From contig OY744605.1 in the NCBI GenBank assembly GCA_963556255.1, positions 39,740,108 to 39,804,107 of the forward strand: a stretch of DNA of 64,000 nt, written 5' to 3'. Both the position numbers and the translations under genes were made by a program. This DNA is from Allolobophora icterica. Its lineage: Eukaryota; Annelida; Clitellata; Crassiclitellata; Lumbricidae. Shown here one piece after another: positions 50,340 through 61,722 of this stretch (positions are counted from its first letter, which is position 1; every line of letters starts with the position of its first letter). Below the pieces are notes generated by a model. The model saw nothing but the letters and a program-made list of their open reading frames with translations, was not told the origin of the DNA and searched no databases.

Positions 50340-50430
50340 ACATATACTGCAAACTATGCTCACTTATACTTCTAGCTCTGTTAAGACCCACCTGTTCAGG
50401 TTCCTTCTACAACCATGTTCTTATAGCGCT
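50340..50430 (+). repeat. LINE 3'-end fragment
   Basis: Translates in one frame to SSVKTHLFRFLLQPCSY, the familiar last residues of CR1-like ORF2 (K-T-H-L-F), and runs directly into the SINE that follows. Confidence 0.4.
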
Positions 50431-50762
50431 TAGTTGGCCCAGTTAGCTACATCGGTAAGAGCGTTGGCTGCGCGTCTCATGAGACTCTGTGTTAGAGCGC
50501 ATGCGGACCGCGCGGTTCGCTTCCCGAAGGTGGCTTATTTCAGAGATTTAAAATCTCGGGCTAGCACGGTCCCAACACGGGGACCTTAAATGGCGGGGAA
50601 CCCATTCAAACGGGCAGCGGTGGTGAAGGATCTCACCCGATCAATTCATTGAAAAATGAGCAGGGTCGAGGCCATATACGGTCGCTATAGAAAATCGCGT
50701 ACATTTACATTTCGATGGATCCCTAAAATGCGCTTTATAAAAGTCCAGATACATACGCACAT
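50431..50762 (+). repeat. tRNA-derived SINE, family C
   Basis: Head tggcccagttagctacatcg-gtaagagcgttggctgcg is tRNA-like (A box), B box region gcgcggttcgcttcccgaag. The body is ggggaccttaaatggcgggg and ggatctcacccgatcaattc, with a 3' end tgcgctttataaaagtccag. A reversed copy with an internal expansion is at 55790. Confidence 0.65.
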
Positions 50763-50873
50763 ATATAATTAGACGTACATACAATGACGTACATTCCTAC
50801 ACAGTTACTGGAATCAAAAAGTGAATCTAACCCATGTTTTTAAGGCTGTATGCATACTCTTCAGAAGCGAAAC

Positions 50874-51095
50874 TCCGTCACTGCCCGTACTCTGGTAGTG
50901 CCAATCCCAAACCTGGATAAAGGAGGAGGGCGACGCTAATCATCTGTGCTATGACACAGTGATCTTAAACAGCAACTAGCAGCTTTTAACTCAGCCACTA
51001 CCCGTACTTTGGTAGTGCCAGTCCCAAGCCTCGATAAAGGAGGAGGGCGACGCTAATCATATCTTTGCTATGACACAGCGTCGTTAAACAGTAAC
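50874..51095. repeat. Two diverged direct copies of about 125 bp
   Basis: cactgcccgtactctggtag-tgccaatcccaaacctgga and taaaggaggagggcgacgct-aatcat occur at 50879 and again at 50997 with a few changes, followed in both by tgctatgacacag. It resembles a dispersed retroposon tail that was duplicated. Confidence 0.75.
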
Positions 51096-51386
51096 AAACC
51101 AAATCCTATGGACCAAAGCAATGCGAAAACACGACTACCTTGCCAGCTTCCAGCTAACGCTGATACTTGTTCAATAAACACTAACGGATGGAGGACTGAG
51201 TTAGCACCGGATGTGTGGTGTATTCCACCGACGGTCGCCCATTGAAATGGGTAGGCAATAGACATTTTTGTCAAACATTCCGCCCTTACCAACACAATCC
51301 TTTAAATGTAATTAATTACAGAAAATGTTGGTATATTCTATTGCGCCGTTTTGTGACCATTCCATATAATTATCACGCTGCACCTC

Positions 51387-51467
<81 letters not shown>

Positions 51468-51516
51468 GCATCAGCATCAGCATCAGCATCAGCATCAGCA
51501 TCAGCATCAGCATCAG

Positions 51517-51547
<31 letters not shown>

Positions 51548-51618
51548 AGCAGCATCAGCATCAGCATCATCATCATCATCATCATCACCATCACCATCAC
51601 CAGCACCATCACCATCAC

Positions 51619-51656
<38 letters not shown>
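51387..51656. repeat. (ATC)n with CAG, CAGCAT and CACCAT interruptions
   Basis: 270 bases of trinucleotide repeat with blocks of different interruption: pure CAT, CAGCAT, CAG and CACCAT. The Ile/Ser and Met/Leu frames over it are by-products. Confidence 0.97.
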
Positions 51657-51657
<1 letters not shown>

Positions 51658-51834
51658 AATAAAAACTTCATACAAAGGGCTTTATATAAGCATTTAAACC
51701 ATCTAAGCCAACAACAAAAGTAAAACTTAACATTCTAATCACTTTAGTTAAATCTTTTTCTAATCTTATCTTATTGACTCATTTTTCTGTAAGCCACGGT
51801 GCGGTTTGTCATCTGGTGAATCAATAAAACGAAT

Positions 51835-52020
<186 letters not shown>

Positions 52021-52021
<1 letters not shown>

Positions 52022-53630
52022 GTTTCTCACGCCAACCATTTGGCGGCGATGGGTACGAATAAATGATCTCCATTGTCCTCGATTATAAATTAATTTTTTG
52101 GTCAAAACCATTGCTCCCATTAGTGTTACTCCAAGTGATGTTATTTCCTCATTTATATTATCTATCCAGCGTAGTTTTGGTGTGTGTTTGTTACTATGGA
52201 ACAGTTACTATTCTCGACCCTTTCCAGGCTTTTCTCCACCAATGTCATCACCCGCCCACCATTATCTGCCTCAAGCTCCTTTATCTAACAGACCTCAGGC
52301 TTTCCACCCTAAATTAGAGCCATCGAACCTCGTCAAATCCTACCCTGATCCATCCACTCCGCCTACCAATCGGCTGTTGGTAAGTTTTTTTTTTTACATA
52401 ATCCTATTAGCAATAGCATGAATTTGGATTTTTTACTGAGTGAGTAGCCCTATGTCAAGGCCAGATTGCGATTAAGAGAAAATTAAAATGAAACATTGAA
52501 AAATGATTGAAAACATGAAACAAAACAATTTTTATGATAATGGCGTTCCTAAATTGTGGCGCTCCAGACAACGGTTTTTTTTCAGCTTGCACCAAGCTGT
52601 CACGGGTTGGGCTGTTGAGAACATGATTTACAAACCCGGTTATAGGCTGGTCTTCCTGATCCAGCTTTTATGTCGTTCTTAGAATTTTCAGCGCTTTACA
52701 TAACATCGAATTCTACCAGACATTTTATGCCCAGCAATAAAACAATCGTTTGGACAAGTAAACAAACTATTACCACAGCCACATTGGTAAAAAAATTATG
52801 CGCAATATGAATGAAACATTACTCTTTAAATTTTATCTTTTCTTTGTGAGTGTTGCGATTACGTCATCTGTTGTTACAATGACGTCATCTTAACCAATTG
52901 TTCCGAGTCATGGAGAGGACAAACCGAATTTCATTTGGAAAGGCGACTGCGAAACGATGGCAAGGAAAGTCGTTTCGAAAAGAAAATCTTCGATCAGAAA
53001 AACGCCAGAAATGGATGTTTGACTGCAGGAGTGTGCTGCGTTGAACCACAGAACAAGCAGTGACTCATGACTGATTCGTGCCAATATCATCTCGTACAGA
53101 AAAGTCATCGAACAGAAAGAAGCTAGAAATTCGAAGCCAGACGTAAGAAGTTTTCCTCTTGGAGACAGATGGATAAATAACTACATGATCAATCGACAGA
53201 TTAATTAGGTCTATATTTTAAGGGTTATGCAATGTTTTGATAATTATGCAGCTTAGTCTCGAATAATCAAGTAGCCTAGGTAATATGAATTTAAGATAAT
53301 CTAATTCATATCCTAGCAATCGTACAGCTAGTCGGCCATTAAGTTACACTCAGCCTGTGCATACTGGGATAAATGTTGGCCAAATGTTGTCCAGCATTGT
53401 TCCAACGTTGTCCATATTTGACACAAAATGTGTGGTGTACGTGTGTGTCTGTGTGGAGACGAGAGCTTACTGGTTAGTCTACTGTCTATGAGTATGTATA
53501 AATTTGCAAAGAAGCAATAGTGACGAGAGTGAATCCGCCCTACCTTACCCGCCAGATCTGATTTTGTGAATATAATGTTGAGGTAGAGAATGTGTATGGT
53601 GAAGAGGGGATTCATTATTTATTCCATTCC
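52021..53630. other. No recognised gene
   Basis: A T run at 52387-52396. Open frames at 52063-52421 and 52908-53108 have no resemblance that I recognise. Confidence 0.35.
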
Positions 53631-53645
53631 ATATATTATTCCATT

Positions 53646-53850
<205 letters not shown>

Positions 53851-54159
53851 ATCATAGATGTATATATTTAATTCCTATCAGAATTATTTATCTACATATA
53901 TGTATATTTATATAATTCCTATCAGATTCCTATTGACGGTTGCTAGAAAGGGTTTCAGTGTCCAGCGACGGATTTAAAAGTGCTTTACGACGCAGTGTTG
54001 AAGAGCGGATGCAAGAAATGTTGGTGATCATGGCTAAGCTATGCAGCTCTGAGCCGTATCTGAGTCATGAAGTTGCGATTTTGATCATTTGGTCAAGCTA
54101 TAGGCCTAGCTAGACCAAATAAGCCAGTCAGTTATCCCTATACTCATGCACGGCATCCT

Positions 54160-54372
54160 TCGCTTCTACCTCAATCTTATCAGCCTATATTTGTAGGCAG
54201 ATATATGTGCATGAAGAATTAGGTTATTATTATTTTATGATCCACAGCGTAGGCATAATCATATGCTGACTGATGGTCAGTTCTTATGTCAGTTATCTGA
54301 TTCTTCGACAGCACTGGCCAGTTGATGGCGATGTTTAAACTGGTATTCTGGAACGGTTTATGTCATTTAGGA
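54160..54372 (+). repeat. Paralogous empty site of the 47-50 kb region
   Basis: ctacctcaatcttatcagcc matches 46994-47013. gatggcgatgtttaaactgg followed by tattctggaacggtttatgt matches the two sides of the insertion at 47089-49987, here uninterrupted. The middle part differs between the copies. Confidence 0.75.
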
Positions 54373-54404
54373 CTACTAACTAAACTCATGACGGGAATCT
54401 GCTC

Positions 54405-54525
54405 GGCATCTACTCGCTTGCTCAAGACGTTTCTGTTTCCACAGGGCTCATGCACTGAGGTCGTCTCTGAATAGTTTCTGCACAGCTAGAGGCGCCTTAT
54501 AAATTACTAGATACGATACGATACA
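54405..54525 (+). repeat. LINE 3'-end fragment
   Basis: Reads CSASTRLLKTFLFPQGS in one frame, then ggcgccttataaattactag and tacgatacgatac. It is the same tail as near 29100-29180. Confidence 0.5.
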
Positions 54526-55516
54526 AAATCTTGGCCATTTTCACATTAGTTTATTGTCCGCGAATCTAGTCTCCAACTGTCTTACTGCGTGGCCTCGTAG
54601 CTGCACTCGTTTTACAGCCGAATTCGCTAGAGGGCACTAGTCAAACAAAACCTTGACACACACACACACACTTGGAAAAACCAAATAGTGATGCGACTAA
54701 AATATTTCAGGGATTTCCCATGCTGTTGCTGTCAGTTATTGCTTAGGTTGTTCGGATTAGCTTTGCCTACCATCATGCGTAAACACTTTATCAGACTGCT
54801 ATAAGTCTAGATAACAACAATTTCTTAGTAGGCCTAATCGTAACTTTTCCCTTTAATCTCAACTCATTGGCCCTTTACAGCGCTGTCAAGTGCTGCTCCG
54901 ACTGACTGTAGGCCTGTAATTCCATGGTCGCAAAGACGATGTAGCGTATGTATACAGTCTATTTGTGCGAGTCTATTTTTATGCCCTCGTCATCCCGTTG
55001 TTTTACGTAGCTGATGACCAGTCTATGACTCAAAGATCTCTGTGAATTCTCTGAAATAAGGAAGTAGGCCTAAGATATGGGGGCCTACGTCAGAATATAT
55101 CCAGCTTATTAGACGTGAAGTAATAGGTGTGAGAGTAGAGCTAGGTGCTTTGAGACTGGCGTCGTGAAGCGTGAAAACGATACATAGGTGAATATATCAA
55201 CAGCCATTGCAGTGCGATTTTAAATCTCTTTACTGGATCTCGTTGGTTGGATTGTGTAGCCGATAGTTGTGCCTGCATTGTACGTTTCTAAAATTTCGGT
55301 AAGGTATTTAATTGTTTTCTTACTACCTATTCCGCAAATCACCAGCGTGCTACTTCGGCGAGATGATACGCCATATCTCTGTTTTTTCTGTCCCGCTCGC
55401 ACCGCCTCTCTGTTTAGTCTCTTCCTTCTTCTCTTTCCGTCTTCTCCCATCTTCACCTCATTCCAGCTGTAAGGGTGAGTTGGTAGGCCTATGTGGTGCA
55501 TAAGGCCGACCGTTGA
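54526..55516. other. No recognised gene
   Basis: Contains several AGGCCTA words and a short (AC) tract at 54658-54671. A minus-strand frame at 55220-55501 is rich in Arg and Lys but not recognised. Confidence 0.35.
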
Positions 55517-55722
<206 letters not shown>

Positions 55723-55789
55723 CAGATGATAAGTTTAAATGTACACGTTTTTCTACAGCGACCTTATATGACCTCGACTCCGCTCATTA

Positions 55790-56190
55790 TTCAATGAATT
55801 GATCGGGTGAGATCATTCACCACAGCTGCCCGTTTGAATAAGCGCCACGCTATTTAGGATCCCCCACGTGCACGGTCCGTGCTAGTCCGAGATGTTTAAA
55901 TCTCTTAAATAAACCACCTTGGGGAGGCGAACCGCGATCCGCATGCTGTCCTACACAGATGAGTATGAGAGCTGTCCTACACAGAGGAGTACGAGAGCTG
56001 TCCTACACAGAGGAGTATGAGAGCTGTCCTACACAGAGGAGTATGAGAGCTGTCCTACACAGAGGAGTATGAGAGCTGTCCTACACAGAGGAGTATGAGA
56101 GCTGTCCTACACACAGGAGTATGAGAGCTGTCCTACACACAGGAGTATGAGATGCAGCCATACCAGTGTAGCTAACTGGGCCAGTGTACA
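55790..56190 (-). repeat. tRNA-derived SINE, family C, with internal 26-bp minisatellite
   Basis: Minus-strand copy of the SINE at 50431: body gatcgggtgagatcattcac at the left, B box region ggcgaaccgcgatccgcatg, head tgtagctaactgggcca at the right. Between B box and head lie eight tandem copies (55945-56152) of gctgtcctacacagaggagt-atgaga, where the copy at 50431 has a single short segment. Confidence 0.75.
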
Positions 56191-56199
56191 TGTTGCTCA

Positions 56200-57178
56200 T
56201 GTACAGTGAAGAACGATGAAGGCAGTTGGCACTTGGCATTGAACCACAATGGATAGGTGAATCTGCATTAATGGCGTCAGTGACAAATCAAGTCTGTGTG
56301 ACAAGGATTTTGTGTGAGCTTTGTCTATCTCTGAGTCAGCAAGGCTATTGCCAGGGTAATCGGTTAAAGTTTAGGTCAACAACTTTGGAACTATTTCATT
56401 GAACTTCTGAGTGTGCTAAGCTACTGATCGGGCAGTCAAGAATGTGAGGCCGATCGTTTGAAATTTTTTAAACTTCTTTTAACACTATCCTCATCGGTCC
56501 TTGTCCGTCTCTCAATCCACCTAGAAGTATACCCAACGGCCTTCCAAATATGCTCAGAATCGTCTTCTGCTCTCCCAATCCCTTCCTTGGGCTGGCCTCC
56601 GTTCGGCTGGGCTCCAGCCAGTAGGAAACTCTAAACGTCCTACTGGCGTCCTACCAGCGACTGAGCGACGCTGGGGTTTTATGTTATCTATATATGCTAA
56701 CACAGTGGACCATTAACCGCATGCGTGTGTAAGCCTTCTCCTGCATAGGTATTTAAAAAAATGCACGTAAATCGATAGTAATATTAGTAATACCAATGAT
56801 GCCCAAGAACAATAGTTACCAGTTACCAACAATCCAAGATAAAGGGCCGTGTCTCATGAAAAAAGTGACAGAGCCGTCGTAAAGAAGAAGTATAGCCTAT
56901 GTATTTGTGGCAGAGAAAAAGAGAAACGGAAGCTGCCAGAAAAAGCTACGTCATTTTACGTCGGAGGAGGTGTAAGAGGCGCTGTGGTAGATTAGTAGAC
57001 GACCCACTGTATAGATCACGTACGCGCCAACCAGTAGGCCTATTCGAAACGAAGTCCTCAAGAATTTGGTACGAGAAGTGAGTTACCATGTTACCACTTG
57101 TTGCCGTTCCGCTGAAGACCGTAACAATTACACTCGTCACTCAATCCAGTTGCTATACATCTAGAAGTGCTCGCCTGA
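56200..57178. other. No recognised gene; possible transposon end at 56840
   Basis: agggccgtgtctcatgaaaa near 56842 resembles termini of some PIF/Harbinger elements, and the frame 56899-57081 is very basic (RRRRCKRRCGR), but no matching right end was found. Left as unassigned. Confidence 0.3.
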
Positions 57179-57622
57179 GCTTCTCTTTTACTTACACTTC
57201 CGGTTGAACTGTCTTGTCACTGACAATCGTTCGGCTCCGACAATAATTACATTCTCTAGATCTTCTTTATCTAATTGATAGTTATGTGTATTGTGAAGAG
57301 TGCTTCGTAAGAGGCTCTATGCAGATGCATTGTTACTGTAGGCCCTAATTACAAATATAGACCCTACTGATTGGCATTACTGTTCAGTGCAGCAGAAGTT
57401 GCTTCTCTTTTACTTACACTTCCGGTTGAACTGTCTTGTCACTGACAATCGTTCGGCTCCGACAATAATTACATTCTCTAGATCTTCTTTATCTAATTGA
57501 TAGTTATGTGTATTGTGAAGAGTGCTTCGTAAGAGGCTCTATGCAGATGCATTGTTACTGTAGGCCCTAATTACAAATATAGACCCTACTGATTGGCATT
57601 ACTGTTCAGTGCAGCAGAAGTT
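57179..57622. repeat. Exact tandem duplication of 222 bp
   Basis: 57179-57400 and 57401-57622 are identical by eye, starting gcttctcttttacttacact and ending agtgcagcagaagtt. The array lies 350-790 bp before the VWA5A-like ATG, so it may include promoter or leader sequence. Confidence 0.95.
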
Positions 57623-57970
57623 GCATTAGGTTACTTCATCAAATTTTCATTCCCTCCTTCACAAAAGTTTTCTTTTGTGGACTGTGTTCTCATTGCACAA
57701 CTGTTCTCTGGTTTATCTAGACTATTCTCGTGGTATTCGATTTGTGCCTGCGCATAATATGAAACGATGAAGAATAGGCTAGGCCTATAGAAAGCTGGTG
57801 CTCAAACCTATTGATCTTAATGTACTTAGTTTTAAAGTGCTAAAGAAATTATGCTCAGACTTCCAATTCCTGTTTACAGCAACATTTAAAGCATCTGAAG
57901 AGTGCAGTTTTGTTTTCTCTTGTCCGATTTTAGATTTGCTTCTAAGCTGAGTAATCACAAAGTCGCCGAT

Positions 57971-58115
57971 ATGTTTAGTCGTTTGCTTCGTCGTTTTTCT
58001 GCCAAAAAGACGAAAACACCAGAAACAACAGAAGCAACAGAAACAACAGAAGCAACAGAAACACCACGTAACTGCATCTGCTTAACCAAGGGAATAGTCA
58101 GCGAGGATGATCCAG
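57971..58115 (+). CDS. VWA5A-like protein, first coding exon
   Basis: Starts at the ATG at 57971 (cgatATGTTT) and encodes 48 codons plus one base, ending GATCCAG|gtatta. Its last residues, CLTKGIVSEDDP, join the next exon's VPLKSVS, as expected at the start of vertebrate VWA5A (C-x-L-L...PVPLKS). The N-terminal extension MFSRLLRRFSAKKTKT is basic and is followed by a Thr/Glu repeat (ETTEATETTEATET) from a short DNA repeat; this extension is longer than I recall for the human protein. An in-frame GTG lies 69 bases upstream but is not a usual start. Family members combine VIT and VWA domains; their biochemical role is not well defined. Confidence 0.85.
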
Positions 58116-58411
58116 GTATTAAAGTCACAGTTCATTTAAGCTCAATGGTTGAACAATTGATCATTTGATTACCATTGAAATAATCTGTTCAGTTTCACGG
58201 GATATTGACACATAAATATCGGAATGTAGATTGTTTATATTTTTTTGCTGATTGAGTGCGAATTTGTCTTTCTAAATACTTGCTGGCTTTCAGCTGAGCT
58301 ACATTATATTGAACGAGGACGTCGACTTATAAAGATACCGAAGACTAAAAACCCAATTTACTTAAACGACTACCTTACAGTGAGTGAAAGATGATGAACT
58401 ATGTCTAATAA

Positions 58412-59347
58412 CATAGTTCGAGAATTCGCATTTTACGAATTTTAAGAATTTTTAAAATTCACGAATTTTAACGAATTTTAAAACTGCGGTTTTAAAATTC
58501 GTAAAAATTCGTAAAATAATAAATAATAGAATTCTTTGCCATGGCCACGAATTTTACTATTTTTTTACTTTTGAACTTTTTAAGCAAGTAAATATCAATG
58601 TCATAGGCAATCAATCAGCCGTTAAAGATAGCCGACTAGTAACACAGTAGTACTGAAATTCAGTTACTGTTGTACTTGGAGTCTTGAACTTCGATTTCTA
58701 TCATATATATATATAGTTGGGGTGTGTGACTGTGAGTGTCAGTCTGACAGTCAGCAGAACGAAAAACCACCAGTGCCCCTTGCAGCTCCGGTGTCACCAG
58801 TCAGCCAGTAACACAGCTTGCAACCAAATATGGGTAAAAAGGGTTGACAACGTTCACCGAGCTGTGTCTTCTCCTTCATCTTTCTCTGATTCTCAGTCAG
58901 GAACAGCCCACTGCTCCCACTCGACTCTGTTTACTGTATTGTCGCCATGCAAATACTCCAGAATTCGGGCAGAACAACCAACAAATTCCTTGTCTCAAAA
59001 ACAATACTTTATTTTTGGATTACCCTTTGCTTCTCCTCCAAAACACTACATTCACTCCGGTCCATGTTCTTTCATCTTTAAAAAAATTAGATTTTAACTA
59101 AATTAACTGGTTACGTATTAAACTTTTATATTGAATTTACAACAGATGCTTAACACAGCAAATCATGACGTCATCGCATGTGTTGTTGTTGTTGCTTACG
59201 CTGTTTTTGCAAAACCCAGTGTCAATGTAAAAAGGCCTAACAATGGCCCAACGAATTTTTACGAATTTTTACGAATTTTAAAATAGACCAAAAATTCGCG
59301 AATTTTTACGAATTTTAAAACCGAAAGTCACGAATTCTCGAACTATG
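58412..59347. mobile_element. hAT-type element in VWA5A-like intron 1
   Basis: 936 bp with exact 17-bp inverted ends CATAGTTCGAGAATTCG / CGAATTCTCGAACTATG and a perfect 8-bp duplication tctaataa (58404-58411 and 59348-59355). Both ends carry many ACGAATTTT/AAAATTCGT copies (58434-58518 and 59250-59335). The 127-codon frame 58717-59097 inside shows no transposase features that I recognise. Likely non-autonomous. Confidence 0.92.
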
Positions 59348-59349
59348 TC

Positions 59350-59365
59350 TAATAATAATAATAAT

Positions 59366-59445
<80 letters not shown>

Positions 59446-59462
59446 TATAATAATATTAATAG

Positions 59463-59498
<36 letters not shown>

Positions 59499-59580
59499 TT
59501 TGCCCCGGGCTATCCTTGATACCCCGGGGCAAAAAAAAAAAAAAAAAAATAATAATAATAATAATGATTATAATTATTAA
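59350..59580. repeat. (AAT)n array with embedded GC hairpin
   Basis: ATA/AAT repeats interrupted at 59499-59535 by ttttgccccggg-ctatccttgatac-cccggggcaaaa, a perfect 12-bp inverted repeat, and then a run of A. Confidence 0.9.
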
Positions 59581-59590
59581 TGTTATCATT

Positions 59591-59843
59591 GTGGGGCGTG
59601 GTGGCTCAGTGGTAAGTTCGGCGCCTTGTGACGTGAGGGTTGCAGGTTCGAATCCTACTTTAGCCGCTGCGTACTGACCTTGGGCAAGTCCTTCACTCGC
59701 GATTGCTCGTGGCGCTTCGGCGTGAAAACTCCGACACAGTAGGCCTATGCCAATGCTGTAGTCGGGAGCGCCTCTGAGTAGTAGTACTGTAGTAGACTTG
59801 AGGAGGCGCTATAGAAATATCCGAAATAAATAAATAAATAAAA
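59591..59843 (+). repeat. tRNA-derived SINE, family B
   Basis: Nearly the same as 13604: gtggggcgtggtggctcagt, gggttgcaggttcgaatcct, accttgggcaagtccttcac, gaggcgctatagaaatatcc, then an AATAAATAA tail. Confidence 0.85.
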
Positions 59844-59878
59844 TAAATTATTATTATTATTATTATTATTGTTAGGCC

Positions 59879-59967
<89 letters not shown>

Positions 59968-59968
59968 T
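59844..59968. repeat. (TTA)n microsatellite
   Basis: TTA/ATT repeats interrupted once by gttaggccta at 59870-59879; grown at the SINE tail. Confidence 0.95.
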
Positions 59969-60146
59969 ATTAATATAAGATACTAATAATAATAATAATG
60001 TTCCAACGACTCTCAATTTGCACTCAGAGATTTAACGCTGTTGCGTTCACCGGCACTTTTGCACAATCAGGGGAGGACGCGGCTCAGTGAACCAATTTAA
60101 TCTTGCACCTTATTAATCTCTTAGAGCCTGGGGGTAACTCCTCGGG

Positions 60147-60352
60147 CGGCAAAAAAAATAATAATATTCTTTATTAATTCAAACCGACAGACGCAGTAAG
60201 ATTACATTGAAACATGAAAGCACAATCAAGATCTTAATTAACACACGGTTTGGCAGCCATGCAAGGCGCCGCCCTAGAGGGGGTTACGGGAGTCGATCCG
60301 CGTACCTTATGCTCTCCTGGCCATGAGTGTTACCACTACTCTATCCCCCGTG
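60147..60352 (-). repeat. tRNA-derived SINE, family A
   Basis: Minus-strand copy: tail aaaaaataataatattcttt, body ggcagccatgcaaggcgccg, head region gggagtcgatccgcgtacct, end ctactctatcccccg. It ends about 170 bp before VWA5A-like exon 2. Confidence 0.75.
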
Positions 60353-60520
60353 AATGATGACGTGAATGATATAAGCAATAGCCTAATTATCCTATGGATA
60401 AAAAATGGGTGTCATAAAACGAGAATACTATATCATAGCCACACTTCGTCAGGACTAATCTCTAGTTTTTATATAATACGTAGGCCTAGATGTGTCCAAA
60501 AATTGCTTCTCACTTTGTAG

Positions 60521-60723
60521 TTCCTTTGAAGTCAGTGAGCATTGATGTGACGATCGAGGGTTTCATTGCCAATGTTCGATCAACTCTGTGCTACAAGAAT
60601 GTTGAGAAAAACCCGATTGAAGTACGATATGAATTTCCGATGGATGACCAGAGTGCTGTGTACCAGTTTGAGGCCCAGATTGAAGACAGGATCATCATAG
60701 CTGAATGTCAGGAAAGAAAACAG
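60521..60723 (+). CDS. VWA5A-like protein, exon 2 (start of VIT domain)
   Basis: 203 bases: two complete a codon begun in exon 1 (G+TT, Val), then 67 codons ending CAG|gtcaga. The acceptor is cttctcactttgtag. The peptide VPLKSVSIDVTIEGFIANVR and then YEFPMDDQSAVYQFEAQIED is a clear VIT (vault protein/inter-alpha-trypsin) domain: the V-x-x-T-x-x-Y-x-N pattern, the P-x-E-x-x-Y-x-F-P-x-D core and the AVYxFEA strand. The VIT domain is found in inter-alpha-trypsin inhibitor heavy chains, PARP4 and VWA5 proteins. The short spacing from PLKS to the N-terminus favours VWA5A. Confidence 0.93.
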
Positions 60724-61070
60724 GTCAGAGTACATTAATTAAAGTGAGATCAACTCTCTTGCTTGAAATTCTTTTTGCTATATATGTTGTGAATTAAATA
60801 GTAGAACATCTAAATAGCCCATGTGTGAAGTGGTTTTGGTATTTGGGTGGTAAATGACAGCCCTAAACTGAACTAATTGGAAATGGTGCAGGAAAAGAAA
60901 TCCAAAGGCTGACTATATAGGCCGTAGATAAAAGCGACATCAGTCTAGAATTTCGCTTTGCCTGGTACTGGCACTTCCAAAGGGAATGCTTGTCAAGATC
61001 CTTCCCATTTAATTTAGGGCGGGACAGTATGACCGGAGTGGCCTTCATGGATCCATCTTTTAAAATGTTT

Positions 61071-61503
61071 TTTGTTGTACTGAATTACTGATCTCGGAAG
61101 AAGGCAAGCATGATCGGCGTGGCCACTAGTTATCCGTTAGTAGCCACGCCGGTCAGGTTCTAGGACAATTCGTCGCAGGATTATTATAGAAATTTCCCGC
61201 GACGAATTGTCCCGCGACGAATTGTCCCGTGACGAATTGTCCGCGCCGAACTGTCCTGCTAGAGAGACTTTCCAATTTCGGCGACGAATTGTCCGCGACG
61301 AATTGTCCGCGACGAATTGTCCTGCGACGAATTGTCCGCGCCGAATTGTCCTGCTAGAGAGACTTTCCAATTTTCGGCGACGAATTGTCCGCGACGAATT
61401 GTCCGCAACGAATTGTCCTGCGACGAATTGTCCGCGCCGAATTGTCCGGTCACCCGCCGGTCATGCTTGCCTTCTTCCGATATCAGTAATTCACTACAAC
61501 AAC
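61071..61503. mobile_element. Inverted-repeat element with internal minisatellite, in VWA5A-like intron 2
   Basis: Arms of about 48 bp at 61071-61118 and 61456-61503 pair with few mismatches (tgaattactgatctcggaag, aaggcaagcatg). Between them is an array of cgacgaattgtcc units of 15-16 bp, arranged in two higher-order copies with gctagagagactttccaatt at a spacing of about 95 bp. The Arg/Asn-rich frames on both strands are translations of this array. No target duplication is recognised. Confidence 0.7.
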
Positions 61504-61722
61504 AAAACATTTGAGGAAAAGATTTCTTGACCTGGTTTTTGAGGATCTCAGCCTGAGCCTCACCAATATTGACCTGAGACTTGCCTAAGACAGAAATCAA
61601 CTCCTGTGGTTTGGTTTACAGCAGATTCTTTAAACACTTGTACTAAAGTGTAGATGATTGAGTGTGGCCATGAGAGGGACCTGATGATGTTACTGAACTT
61701 TACATCACTCATTTACTTACAG

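Larger units (their letters stand above)
58116..60520 (+). other. VWA5A-like intron 1, filled with mobile DNA
   Basis: 2.4-kb intron holding a 936-bp hAT-type element, AAT/TTA microsatellites with an embedded hairpin, and two SINEs (each annotated separately). Little unique sequence remains. Confidence 0.8.

Noticed and set aside
55945..56152. CRISPR-like array
   Set aside because: Contiguous 26-bp tandem repeat without spacers, inside a SINE.
56899..57081. Basic frame as a Harbinger-type N-terminus
   Set aside because: The left end looks suggestive but no right terminus or conserved domain was found.
61137..61600. Arg/Ser/Asn-rich frames on both strands
   Set aside because: Translations of the CGACGAATTGTCC array in an intron; not conserved protein.
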